A stretch of 64,000 bases of DNA. Source: Paenibacillus luteus (GTDB taxonomy: Bacteria; Bacillota; Bacilli; Paenibacillales; Paenibacillaceae). Location: positions 1 to 64,000 of the forward strand of contig NZ_SKCD01000004.1 in assembly GCF_006542765.1 (NCBI RefSeq), read 5' to 3'. Position numbers and translations under genes: made by a program. Positions 15,594-22,798 of this stretch are shown one piece after another. Each line of letters opens with the position of its first letter. The first letter of the stretch is position 1. The notes under the pieces are model-generated. The model did not search any database and had not been told where the DNA came from. It saw only the letters and a list, made by a program, of their open reading frames with translations.

Positions 15594-16475
15594 TCACAGC
15601 TTCATTTCAAATACAGCCGCCGAAAGCCAAGTCGAGTTTGCAAAATTTCTGCCCCGTACTACGACCTTATCGTTATAAACGTCTACATAATAGCCTTGGC
15701 TGCCTTCTTTGTATTCATCCTCATTTGTCCACAGATAAGCGACGGAAGCAGCGTTAAATATCGTTCCCATCCCTTCCTGCTCCCTATAGCAGGCAAGCCC
15801 CGCTTCCAGTTCCCAGTGTGTATGTCCGTTGAACATAATCACCTGAGGATGCTTTGCAAGAATCGCTTTCAATTCCTCATCCTGCGTAACGCCATACCAG
15901 CCCTGCGCCTCTAGCGAGCCTGCGACCGTATTTTTCAAAGGCTGATGAAGAAATACAAATACCGGCTTCAAGCGCGGTACTTCTTCACTTAGCTTCTCAT
16001 CAAGCCAGGCTAATTGTTCCTCCGTCAAATAAGCGAAATCTTTCAAGCCTCTCTCCGAGCCCAGAAAAATAAATTGAAAGCCGTCCAGCCATACATCGTA
16101 ATAAGGGCCGTTCATCCCCGTAAACCGTTCATAAAGCTTCAACTGATTACTCCACTCACCCAGAAAAATATCATGGTTGCCGTACGTAAACCACATCGGA
16201 GGCAAGCTTGCTTTATGCTCCTGCCAAATGCGGGTGAGCTCCTCATACTCTGCCCGAAGCCCGCGATCCGTAACGTCGCCGACATGCATGATGCCTACGC
16301 TGCTTGCAGCATGGGCAGCGATATCCCGCAGCGCTTGGCCAAAATGCTCATTATGGATATGGTCACTTTCCGCAGTGACATGGGTATCCGTAATGACCTG
16401 AAAGCTAAGAATAGGCAAACTCCGACCCTGTTCATCTCCCGGAGCTGCTTTTTCCTTAAATGGCTGGCTTTGCAT
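15594..16475 (-). CDS. Cytoplasmic calcineurin-like metallophosphoesterase (possible phosphodiesterase)
   Basis: A 293-residue enzyme without signal peptide. All metal-ligand motifs are present: D-T-H at about 30-32, GDVTDRG at 65-71, GNHD near 98-101, a lone His in FLHQPL near 175, and GHTHWE near 217-222. This set (DxH, GD, GNHD, H, GHTH) is that of class III cyclic nucleotide phosphodiesterases and GpdQ-type glycerophosphodiesterases. As the last gene after a UgpABE-like importer, HAD phosphatase and SMR exporter, a phosphodiesterase acting on the imported substrate is a reasonable inference. Metal and substrate are not provable here. Confidence 0.8.
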   Translation of the reverse strand: MQSQPFKEKAAPGDEQGRSLPILSFQVITDTHVTAESDHIHNEHFGQALRDIAAHAASSVGIMHVGDVTDRGLRAEYEELTRIWQEHKASLPPMWFTYGNHDIFLGEWSNQLKLYERFTGMNGPYYDVWLDGFQFIFLGSERGLKDFAYLTEEQLAWLDEKLSEEVPRLKPVFVFLHQPLKNTVAGSLEAQGWYGVTQDEELKAILAKHPQVIMFNGHTHWELEAGLACYREQEGMGTIFNAASVAYLWTNEDEYKEGSQGYYVDVYNDKVVVRGRNFANSTWLSAAVFEMKL

Positions 16476-16502
16476 CCTAATACTCCCCTCCCTTTCATTT
16501 GC

Positions 16503-16844
16503 TTAGTGACTTTTCACGCTCATATTCAAGCCAACCACGCCTGCAACGATCACAACGATCCACAGCAGCGAGGTGAGTGGCAGCTTCTCATGAAAGACCG
16601 TAAAGCTAACCAATGTGATCAAAATAATGCCTATACCCGACCATATGGCGTAAGCCACGCTTACATTCATATACGCAAGCGCAAAATTCAGCATCGTGAA
16701 GCTTGCGCCATAGAAGATAAACATGAGCACTGATGGCCATAACCGGGAGAAGCCCGCCGAATATTTCATGGACACGGTTCCCGAAAGCTCCAGCACAATG
16801 GCCAGCAGCAGAAAGGTCCAGCCCCAGCCCGCATCACCTTTCAT
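16503..16844 (-). CDS. SMR-family (EmrE-like) small membrane exporter
   Basis: A 113-residue protein with four transmembrane helices. The membrane-embedded acidic residue is Glu19 in AIVLELSGT, and the conserved YAIWSGIG signature of SMR proteins is near 58-65. SMR proteins exchange protons for quaternary ammonium compounds, guanidinium or similar cations. The start at 16844 lies seven bases after AGGAGG, and upstream in-frame codons lie inside the HAD gene. It overlaps the HAD stop by 11 bases and so is translationally coupled to it. In this operon an exporter of an organic cation such as choline-derived waste is an attractive guess. Confidence 0.85.
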   Translation of the reverse strand: MKGDAGWGWTFLLLAIVLELSGTVSMKYSAGFSRLWPSVLMFIFYGASFTMLNFALAYMNVSVAYAIWSGIGIILITLVSFTVFHEKLPLTSLLWIVVIVAGVVGLNMSVKSH

Positions 16845-17628
16845 GAGCATGCCTCCTGATGGACAGCTGCCCATATCCTTCAATGACTTCATCGGCATTG
16901 GGGAACCACGCCGTGGCAGTCCCCTCACGTGCCGCATCTGCGATGCCAATCGTAACGGCAGCCCCGGCCGCCTGCCCCATCCGCATATCTCCGTTCGTAT
17001 CGCCGATAATCGCGGTGTCCGAGCATGCCAACCCCAGCAGCCTGCAAGCCAGCACCATCATGTCCGGGAACGGTTTTCCTTGCTCGACCTGGTCTGTGCC
17101 AATAATGACGTCAAAATATTGCTTGATCCCAAGCCATTCCAAATGCATGATTGCGGCTTCCGTATCGTCTGCGGTAACCACGCCTAGCTTCATGCCGTTC
17201 TCCTTGCAGCTTTGCAAGAAACGCAGCGTTCCCGGCAGCGGACGAGCTGGCCGCAAGCGCGCCAGCTCTAGGTCCGCATGTTTCCTCGCATACTGCACAA
17301 GCTCCATCGCTTCCGCCCAGGAGAGACCTGCCAGGTAACCTTGCCAAGCAAGCACGGCGTAAAGGTCCTGCATGGATCCCATCGCAAGCGGACCGTTACG
17401 GTCGTAATCAACGATATAGCCTGCCTCGTCATGCCTGGAGCCCCACAGGCTCGGAATGACCTCCGGATCGAAGGCGAGCCCCCGGGACCGCAACTGCTCC
17501 CCAAACGAATGAAATACCGATTCGCTCCAGCAGCCCCACATCGCAATAAAGTCAAGCAGCGTACCGTCTTTATCAAACAAGATGCCTGTCACCTTGTAGG
17601 TTCGGTTGTGTATGATTAAGTCAGGCAT
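16834..17628 (-). CDS. HAD-superfamily phosphatase (phosphoglycolate phosphatase-like)
   Basis: About 264 residues. HAD motif I is FDKDGTLLD with the two catalytic Asp residues, motif II is VVTADDT, and motif IV is AIIGDTNGDM. An alpha-helical cap lies between motifs I and II. The general reaction is hydrolysis of a small phosphomonoester, and the substrate is unknown. AGGAG lies 11 bases before the ATG at 17628. Upstream GTG 17640 and ATG 17637 are too close to it. It follows the binding-protein gene closely and overlaps the SMR gene, so it could dephosphorylate the product of the metallophosphoesterase, such as glycerol phosphate or phosphocholine. Confidence 0.82.
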   Translation of the reverse strand: MPDLIIHNRTYKVTGILFDKDGTLLDFIAMWGCWSESVFHSFGEQLRSRGLAFDPEVIPSLWGSRHDEAGYIVDYDRNGPLAMGSMQDLYAVLAWQGYLAGLSWAEAMELVQYARKHADLELARLRPARPLPGTLRFLQSCKENGMKLGVVTADDTEAAIMHLEWLGIKQYFDVIIGTDQVEQGKPFPDMMVLACRLLGLACSDTAIIGDTNGDMRMGQAAGAAVTIGIADAAREGTATAWFPNADEVIEGYGQLSIRRHAHER

Positions 17629-17649
17629 AGTGTTCATCACTCCTGCTTT

Positions 17650-18996
17650 CTATTTCAATCGGTCTAGCTCCTTCTGTGCGGTCGCCTGAGCTTCCTTAAG
17701 CGCCTGCTCCGCCGGTACGTTCGCAATTTGAACCTTGTCTGCCGCAATCGTAAGCGCATCATTGATTTTGCCGCCAGTTGGGTCTTGGAACGGCGCGGAC
17801 GCATGAGCAGCCTGCATTAGCGGAATTTTAATTTGCGGATTTTGCTCGCTGAACGCTTTGTAACTCTCATCCTCAAGGGCGGATGAACGAACGGCGATAT
17901 ACCCCGTGCTGATCGACCATGAAGCGGTATTCTCTGGTTGCGAGAAGAATGTCAACCACTGGTAGGCAGCGGCCTTCTGCTCGTCGCTCACGCCTGCTGG
18001 AATACCCGCCATTATGGCCGATGCTACCGGTTTCCCTGCGCCAACGCCTTCCCAGCCCGGTTGTTCCATTGCCGCTACGATATTAAAATCGAGATCTCCT
18101 TGGTCGCCGCTTGAGCCCGTGTAGCCTGCCGCTTGGCCCTTCATGACGTCATCAATTGTTTTGTACCAATATTCCCAGCCTTGTCCGCCTGAGTGAATGG
18201 ACATGATCTTGTCCTCATGAATCCATTTGCGGAACGCTTCCCAAGTCTCGATCCATTCCGGAGAATCAATCGTAACGGTTTTGCCGTCTTCGCTTAGCAC
18301 GCTGCCGCCTTTACTGAATACCGCATCCATCATATTGTCCTTGCCCCACATCGGTTCCCAACCGAAAAAAGTTGTTTTGCCGCCTTCTTTAGTGGTCATT
18401 TTGGCTGCTGATGCTGCAAGTGCTTCCCATGTCTTAAAATTTTCCGGCGTTAGCCCGTTCTTCTCCAGCGCGTCCTTGCGGTAGTACATGATCTGGGTTG
18501 TCCCGTACATCGGAAGGAAATATTGCTTCCCATCCAGCTGTCCCTGCTCCAGAAAGGTTTGGACAAAGTCTTCGCTATGGAATGAATCATCCGCTGCGAT
18601 CAAATCGCTCATATCAGCGAATAAGCCTTTGCCCGCCCAATTCATATTGGAGGATAGAACAGCAGCGGGAGCCTGCTTCGCCGCAATGGCAGCCTGAAGC
18701 TTTTGTTCTGTTTCGGTATAGTCCGCCTGCGCGATTCCTTTGACAATCACGTCTTGCTGCAAGCTGTTGAACAGCTCGATCTTCTCCTTCATCGTATCGC
18801 CGAGCTTGCCGCCCAGACCGTACCAGAACTCGATCGTTACCGGTTCTTTTGGCGTAGGGGCCTCTGTAGGGGCAGCCCCTCCGTTTGTCCCCGCATTCGT
18901 GCCAACATTCGTACTGCCGGAAGTTTGTCCACACGCCGCAAGCACCGTAAAGCTTAACACCATCGATAGAGCTAATCCCTGCTTCATCTTAACCAT
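17650..18996 (-). CDS. Extracellular solute-binding lipoprotein, UgpB-like
   Basis: A 448-residue family 1 solute-binding protein. The signal peptide ends in the lipobox VLAAC (Cys22) and is followed by a Gly/Thr/Asn linker. The mature part begins VTIEFWYGLGGKLGDTMKEK and resembles sn-glycerol-3-phosphate/glycerophosphodiester binding proteins (UgpB) more than simple sugar binders, because of the FWYGLGG opening and the GGxxWxYW/FFSQPENTASW regions. It is the third gene of the operon after two permeases. An associated ATPase is missing, and Bacillales importers of this class often share one (MsmX-type). Confidence 0.85.
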   Translation of the reverse strand: MVKMKQGLALSMVLSFTVLAACGQTSGSTNVGTNAGTNGGAAPTEAPTPKEPVTIEFWYGLGGKLGDTMKEKIELFNSLQQDVIVKGIAQADYTETEQKLQAAIAAKQAPAAVLSSNMNWAGKGLFADMSDLIAADDSFHSEDFVQTFLEQGQLDGKQYFLPMYGTTQIMYYRKDALEKNGLTPENFKTWEALAASAAKMTTKEGGKTTFFGWEPMWGKDNMMDAVFSKGGSVLSEDGKTVTIDSPEWIETWEAFRKWIHEDKIMSIHSGGQGWEYWYKTIDDVMKGQAAGYTGSSGDQGDLDFNIVAAMEQPGWEGVGAGKPVASAIMAGIPAGVSDEQKAAAYQWLTFFSQPENTASWSISTGYIAVRSSALEDESYKAFSEQNPQIKIPLMQAAHASAPFQDPTGGKINDALTIAADKVQIANVPAEQALKEAQATAQKELDRLK

Positions 18997-19053
18997 CGTT
19001 TTTCATTCCTCCACTCTATTTGTGTACTGCTGCAAAACAAGACTTAACCGGGT

Positions 19054-19896
19054 TTACCCTTTGCTCGCGCCGGCCGACATATTAAAGCTCTTCATAATTG
19101 TCTTCTGAGCAAAAAGAAACAAAACCAGCAGCGGCGCGATCGTAAATGAGCTTGCTGCCATAATGAGCGGCCATTTCAGCCCGTAAGCCCCTCCTTCCAC
19201 AAAGAAGCTTCTGAGCCCCGCCGATACGAGCTGCAGATCAGGATTTTTCGTAATCAACATCGGCCAGAAGTAGTTGTTATAATGATCAATGAACGTGATA
19301 AGAGCGAGCACAACGAAAGAGGATCGCGTGACCGGGACCAAAATTGACCACAAAATCCGCATATGCGATGCCCCATCGATCTGCCCTGCTTCTACCAGCT
19401 CATGCGACACCTGCAGGAAAGCTTGTCTGATTAGAAAAATTGAAAAAACGCTGACACAATTGGACAAAATCAATCCCGCATACGAGTCCAGCAGATGCAG
19501 CTTGGCTAGAATCATATAGCTAGGCAAGTAAACCGCCGTGCTCGGAATCATATAGCCAAGCATGATGATTGCGGTAAAAGCTTTCTTCAGGCGAAAGCGC
19601 ATATGTGTCAAGGCATAAGCCATCATCGCCGAATTCAAAGCCTGAAGCAGGACGATAACGCCAGCTACGACGATACTGTTCGTTAAATACCTCCAAAACG
19701 GCGCTTCCAGCCACGCCTCCAAATAGTTGCCCCACTGCGGCGAGCTTGGCCAAAAGGTGGGCGGAAACTGCCAGATTTCATCATTGGTCTTGAGTGCGCT
19801 TGTGACCATCCAATAAAAAGGGAAGGCCATCGCTCCGCTAAAAAGCAGCAGGAAAACGTGATGAAGTGTCCGGCGAACATGATGAGCTGCTTGCAT
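19054..19896 (-). CDS. ABC transporter permease, UgpE/carbohydrate type
   Basis: About 280 residues with six transmembrane helices. The cytoplasmic EAA loop that contacts the ATPase reads EAGQIDGASHMRILWSILVP. The N-terminal FPFYWMVTSALKTNDEIWQF is the typical opening of the second permease of CUT1 importers. Either ATG at 19905 or 19896 is possible. AAAGGAG is ten bases from the latter and only one from the former. It is 57 nt upstream of the binding-protein gene. Confidence 0.88.
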   Translation of the reverse strand: MQAAHHVRRTLHHVFLLLFSGAMAFPFYWMVTSALKTNDEIWQFPPTFWPSSPQWGNYLEAWLEAPFWRYLTNSIVVAGVIVLLQALNSAMMAYALTHMRFRLKKAFTAIIMLGYMIPSTAVYLPSYMILAKLHLLDSYAGLILSNCVSVFSIFLIRQAFLQVSHELVEAGQIDGASHMRILWSILVPVTRSSFVVLALITFIDHYNNYFWPMLITKNPDLQLVSAGLRSFFVEGGAYGLKWPLIMAASSFTIAPLLVLFLFAQKTIMKSFNMSAGASKG

Positions 19897-19929
19897 GCCA
19901 GCCATTCTCCTTTCGATGCTGCATTGCAG

Positions 19930-20811
19930 CTATGAACTGTAATGAACGGTTTTGCGGCTGATTGCGAAGGACAGGATCGACAGCAGCATGCAGGCGATGA
20001 CCAGCACGACCGCGACAGACGAGGCTTCGCCGATATCAAACGATTCAAAGGCTGACTGATAGTACATATATAGCAGCGTTCTCGTGGAGCCTGCCGGTCC
20101 GCCCTGTGTCAGAACATTAATTTGGTCGTACGCCTGAAGCGCGGAAATCGTTTGTACGATAAACAGAAACAGCGTGGTCGGTGAAATGAGCGGCAGCGTG
20201 ATGTGCCTCAGCTTGCTCCAGCTTCCCGCGCCGTCAAGCTCGCCGGCCTGCAGCAGCTCGCGCGGCACATTTTGCAAAGCCACAATATAAAATACCATCG
20301 TCCAGCCGATCAGCTTCCAGACAGTGACAATCAGTACGCCTGCAAGCGCCCAATTGGTATCCTGCAGCCATCCGACTCCCTCCAGCCCAAACCAGCGCAG
20401 CGCCGTATTCGCCATCCCGACCTTTGGCTCGAATATCCATGACCATACAATCGATACGGCAACTGTCGGCGTCACCCATGGCGAGAACATTAACGTCCGG
20501 TACCATGCCGCGCCCTTTAGGGAGCGATTCAGCAGCAGCGCAAGCGCCAGACCGCCAGCCATGACCGGCAGCACGCTGCCGAGGCAGAAAAAAATCGTTA
20601 CGCGAAGGGATTGATAGAAAGCTGGATTATCGAACAAATAAACATAGTTGTCGAAGCCTACGAATTGTTTGACCGGACTCATAAAGTCCCAATCCGTGAA
20701 GCTTAGATAGAAGATGGTTCCGAGAGGAATAATCCAGAACACGATCAACGGAATTATAGCCGGCAGCGTAAAAAGCAGAGCCTTCCATTCCTTAGCCATA
20801 TCGCTTGTCAT
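19930..20811 (-). CDS. ABC transporter permease, UgpA/carbohydrate type
   Basis: A 293-residue first permease of the importer, with six membrane helices. The EAA loop reads LLQAGELDGAGSWSKLRHIT. The longer frame begins at a TTG (20892) inside the probable operator and lacks a ribosome binding site. The ATG at 20811 follows GAGGAG and places the first helix (LLFTLPAIIPLIVFW) right after a short N-terminus, as is usual. It is the promoter-proximal gene of the six-gene unit and is divergent from the GbsR-like regulator. Confidence 0.88.
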   Translation of the reverse strand: MTSDMAKEWKALLFTLPAIIPLIVFWIIPLGTIFYLSFTDWDFMSPVKQFVGFDNYVYLFDNPAFYQSLRVTIFFCLGSVLPVMAGGLALALLLNRSLKGAAWYRTLMFSPWVTPTVAVSIVWSWIFEPKVGMANTALRWFGLEGVGWLQDTNWALAGVLIVTVWKLIGWTMVFYIVALQNVPRELLQAGELDGAGSWSKLRHITLPLISPTTLFLFIVQTISALQAYDQINVLTQGGPAGSTRTLLYMYYQSAFESFDIGEASSVAVVLVIACMLLSILSFAISRKTVHYSS

Positions 20812-20885
20812 CAGCTCCTCTATTAGATTCAATTTTCTTTTAATATTTGCTATAATTGTCGTATATCGTACCCCTTCACCTCTAT

Positions 20886-20905
20886 CGTACAAGAATTATT
20901 GTACG
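20886..20905. promoter_or_regulatory. Probable operator between the GbsR-like regulator and the transport operon
   Basis: A perfect inverted repeat CGTACAA-GAATTA-TTGTACG. It sits just downstream of a possible minus-strand promoter (-35 TTGACG at 20935-20940 and -10 TATCAT at 20914-20919, with a short 15-base spacer). Further TATCGTAC half-sites occur at about 20864-20871 and 20883-20890. A dimeric repressor bound here would block the transport operon. Confidence 0.6.
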
Positions 20906-21040
20906 TTCAGTGTATGATAGTTACGTTATCGCCACGTCAACATTTATTAAATGTCTTGTAAATTTCAAATGCAATTCGGAGTGGTAAATCGATACGAGTG
21001 TCATAGGAATCATAAAATCCATGTTATGCAGGTGAGAGAT

Positions 21041-21622
21041 GTGAAGAGAGCTTCGAACAGCGAATTAGAAGGTACGCCGGCCACGCAGGAGAAAATCAGA
21101 GGCAAAATTATCGATGCGATTGCCCAAACGATGGATTTGTACGGGGCGAACTATTCCTTCGGACAGCTTTACGGGATTATGTTTTTCGAGGACAAGCCGA
21201 TGACGCTCGAAGATATGAAGCAGCATATGAATATGAGCAAAAGCAATATGAGCTATGCCGTTCGCTCCCTCACGGATTCCAAAATGATCATGAAACTGGA
21301 TGAAAAACAGGAGCGCAAAGACTTATATGTAGCGGAAACTAACTTCTTTCAGGCATTCCAGAACTTTTTCGCCACCAAGCTGCAGCGCGAGATCGATGTG
21401 ATGTTAGGTACGATTAATGAGGTGATACCACCGTTGTCGGAAATGATATTGGCGGCGGAAACGCCGGAGGAAGAGCGCCAGCTTGGTTTAAAGGACCTCC
21501 ACAAGCTCCGCCATGGCGTGGAGTATTACAATTGGCTTCAGCAATTCGTCGACGGTCTGCGGAACGGGGAGTTTTTCCAGCAAAACAGCGACCTGGCAGG
21601 CAGCAAGCCGCCCATCGGGTAA
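21041..21622 (+). CDS. GbsR/MarR-family transcriptional regulator
   Basis: A 193-residue winged-helix regulator. The pattern IAQTMDLYGANYSFGQLYG, then KPMTLEDMKQHMNMSKSNMS, then F-x-x-F-F and YYNWLQQFVDGLRNGEFF matches B. subtilis GbsR (choline-sensing repressor of betaine synthesis) and its paralogue OpcR. The GTG at 21041 is preceded by AGGTGA with five bases between, whereas upstream Met codons lack a ribosome binding site. It is divergently placed beside the UgpAEB-HAD-SMR-phosphoesterase operon and probably represses it. The effector could be choline or a choline-containing compound, by analogy only. Confidence 0.82.
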   Translation: MKRASNSELEGTPATQEKIRGKIIDAIAQTMDLYGANYSFGQLYGIMFFEDKPMTLEDMKQHMNMSKSNMSYAVRSLTDSKMIMKLDEKQERKDLYVAETNFFQAFQNFFATKLQREIDVMLGTINEVIPPLSEMILAAETPEEERQLGLKDLHKLRHGVEYYNWLQQFVDGLRNGEFFQQNSDLAGSKPPIG

Positions 21623-21762
21623 TTTTAACTCGCTCCTTTTAGATGCGAAATCCACAAAAAAAGACAAAGCAGGGCCTCAAGGGTACTCCCCTGAAGCTCG
21701 CTCCGCCTCATCAATAGACATTCATTTATTCTAATCTGATCCGTATAGCTAACTTATCTACT

Positions 21763-21803
21763 TTCAGACCTGAGCGTTCAGCTTTTTCGCATTCAGGTCT
21801 GAA
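21763..21803. repeat. Perfect 11-base inverted repeat in intergenic DNA
   Basis: TTCAGACCTGA / TCAGGTCTGAA with a 19-base loop, between the convergent GbsR-like gene and the YheC/D-like gene. It could terminate either transcript, but it lacks a T tract. The rest of the 21623-21861 gap holds nothing else that I recognise. Confidence 0.4.
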
Positions 21804-21861
21804 TATCTATCTTTTCCGCATTTCATCTGGCCTGCTGACTATTCCATCCTTGAATCTTCCG

Positions 21862-22533
21862 TTATTGAGGCCTCGTATTTACCTCGAATATCCAAATCTT
21901 CCCGCTCTTATCTATGCCATAATCAAAGCCCAGTTGGCCGATCCCGGGATACTTCGTTTCCAGTACGCCCGTGGAAAGCACAGTAAGTTCCCTCATCTTG
22001 CCTTTCTTCTCCGCTACCGCTCCGGAGGACAATGAGCGGCTAATGCCTTGTGCGGCCGTTACAAGAGTGCCGCCGCGGCATAAATTCGTTACAAACAGTC
22101 CTTTTTTGGCAATCCGGCCTACGATCGCTCGGTATACCCAGCCTTTTTCCGTTTTCACGTATTTGACGCGGTAATCAATCGGCTTGCCATCAACCGTTGC
22201 CAAATGGATGCCTTTTTGAATCAGATAAGCGCGGCCTTTGCGTTTTTTATTAAGCGCAGCTACTAATGCTCCAAAACTAGCAAACCGTTTTGTCTGCGCA
22301 TAATAAGTATAGGCATAACCGCCTTCACTACGGGTAACCTTGATGACACCGTGACCGCCGGCACCAACCACCGGCTTGACGACGACCATTTGATGCGTAT
22401 CCAGCATGCTTCTGAGGTGATTCGCCGTAAATCGTTTTGTGGGAGGAATATGCGGCGCGATGCTGGGATGTGAAAGTAATATCGCAGTTTTGGCCCATTT
22501 GCTAGCCAGCTGCCTTCCTTGCTGTTCACCCAA
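21862..22533 (-). CDS. YheC/YheD-family ATP-grasp protein
   Basis: A 223-residue protein of the spore-coat-associated YheC/YheD family. Signs are P-P-T-[KR]-x-[FL]-x-x-x-x-L near 30-41, VVVKPVVGAGGHGVIKV (ATP-grasp lysine and glycine loop) near 50-66, DYRVKYVKTEKGW, and the closing DxSGKIWIFEVNTRPQ, whose Glu and Asn are typical Mg-ATP ligands. Bacillus members are longer (over 350 residues), so this is a minimal ATP-grasp form. The start is a TTG with AAAGGGG five bases upstream. The substrate of the ligase, if active, is unknown. Confidence 0.75.
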   Translation of the reverse strand: MGEQQGRQLASKWAKTAILLSHPSIAPHIPPTKRFTANHLRSMLDTHQMVVVKPVVGAGGHGVIKVTRSEGGYAYTYYAQTKRFASFGALVAALNKKRKGRAYLIQKGIHLATVDGKPIDYRVKYVKTEKGWVYRAIVGRIAKKGLFVTNLCRGGTLVTAAQGISRSLSSGAVAEKKGKMRELTVLSTGVLETKYPGIGQLGFDYGIDKSGKIWIFEVNTRPQ

Positions 22534-22753
22534 TGCAATCTATCCCCTTTCCTATCGCTTCATCCATAGCATATGACAGAGTAATAGCTGTCTCTTGGAT
22601 GAATGACGGAGGCTAGAAGCCTTATTTATCAAGCTTTTTAACCACCGCCTGCCATTTGCCCCCTAAATTTTCTCCGATTGAAAAGCTAGATTCGGTTATC
22701 ACTCTCACTCTAACAGCAACAGCAATAGAAGCCTCCCTGATAGAATAAAATAA

Positions 22754-22791
22754 AACACCGGCTAGCCCCCCAAAGCGGACATGCCGGTGTT
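22754..22791 (-). terminator. Terminator of topB
   Basis: AACACCGGC / GCCGGTGTT with a T-rich tail on the minus strand (TTTTATTTTATT), eight bases after the topB stop. Confidence 0.85.
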
Positions 22792-22798
22792 CAAACTA

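Noticed and set aside
16845..16949. 35-residue extension of the SMR exporter
   Set aside because: It lies within the HAD gene, and the family length fits the start at 16844.
20914..20990. PhoP-like repeats upstream of the UgpA-like gene
   Set aside because: On the minus strand TTTACA-N5-TTTAAT-N5-TTGACG has the right period, but only the first repeat matches well. Not called.
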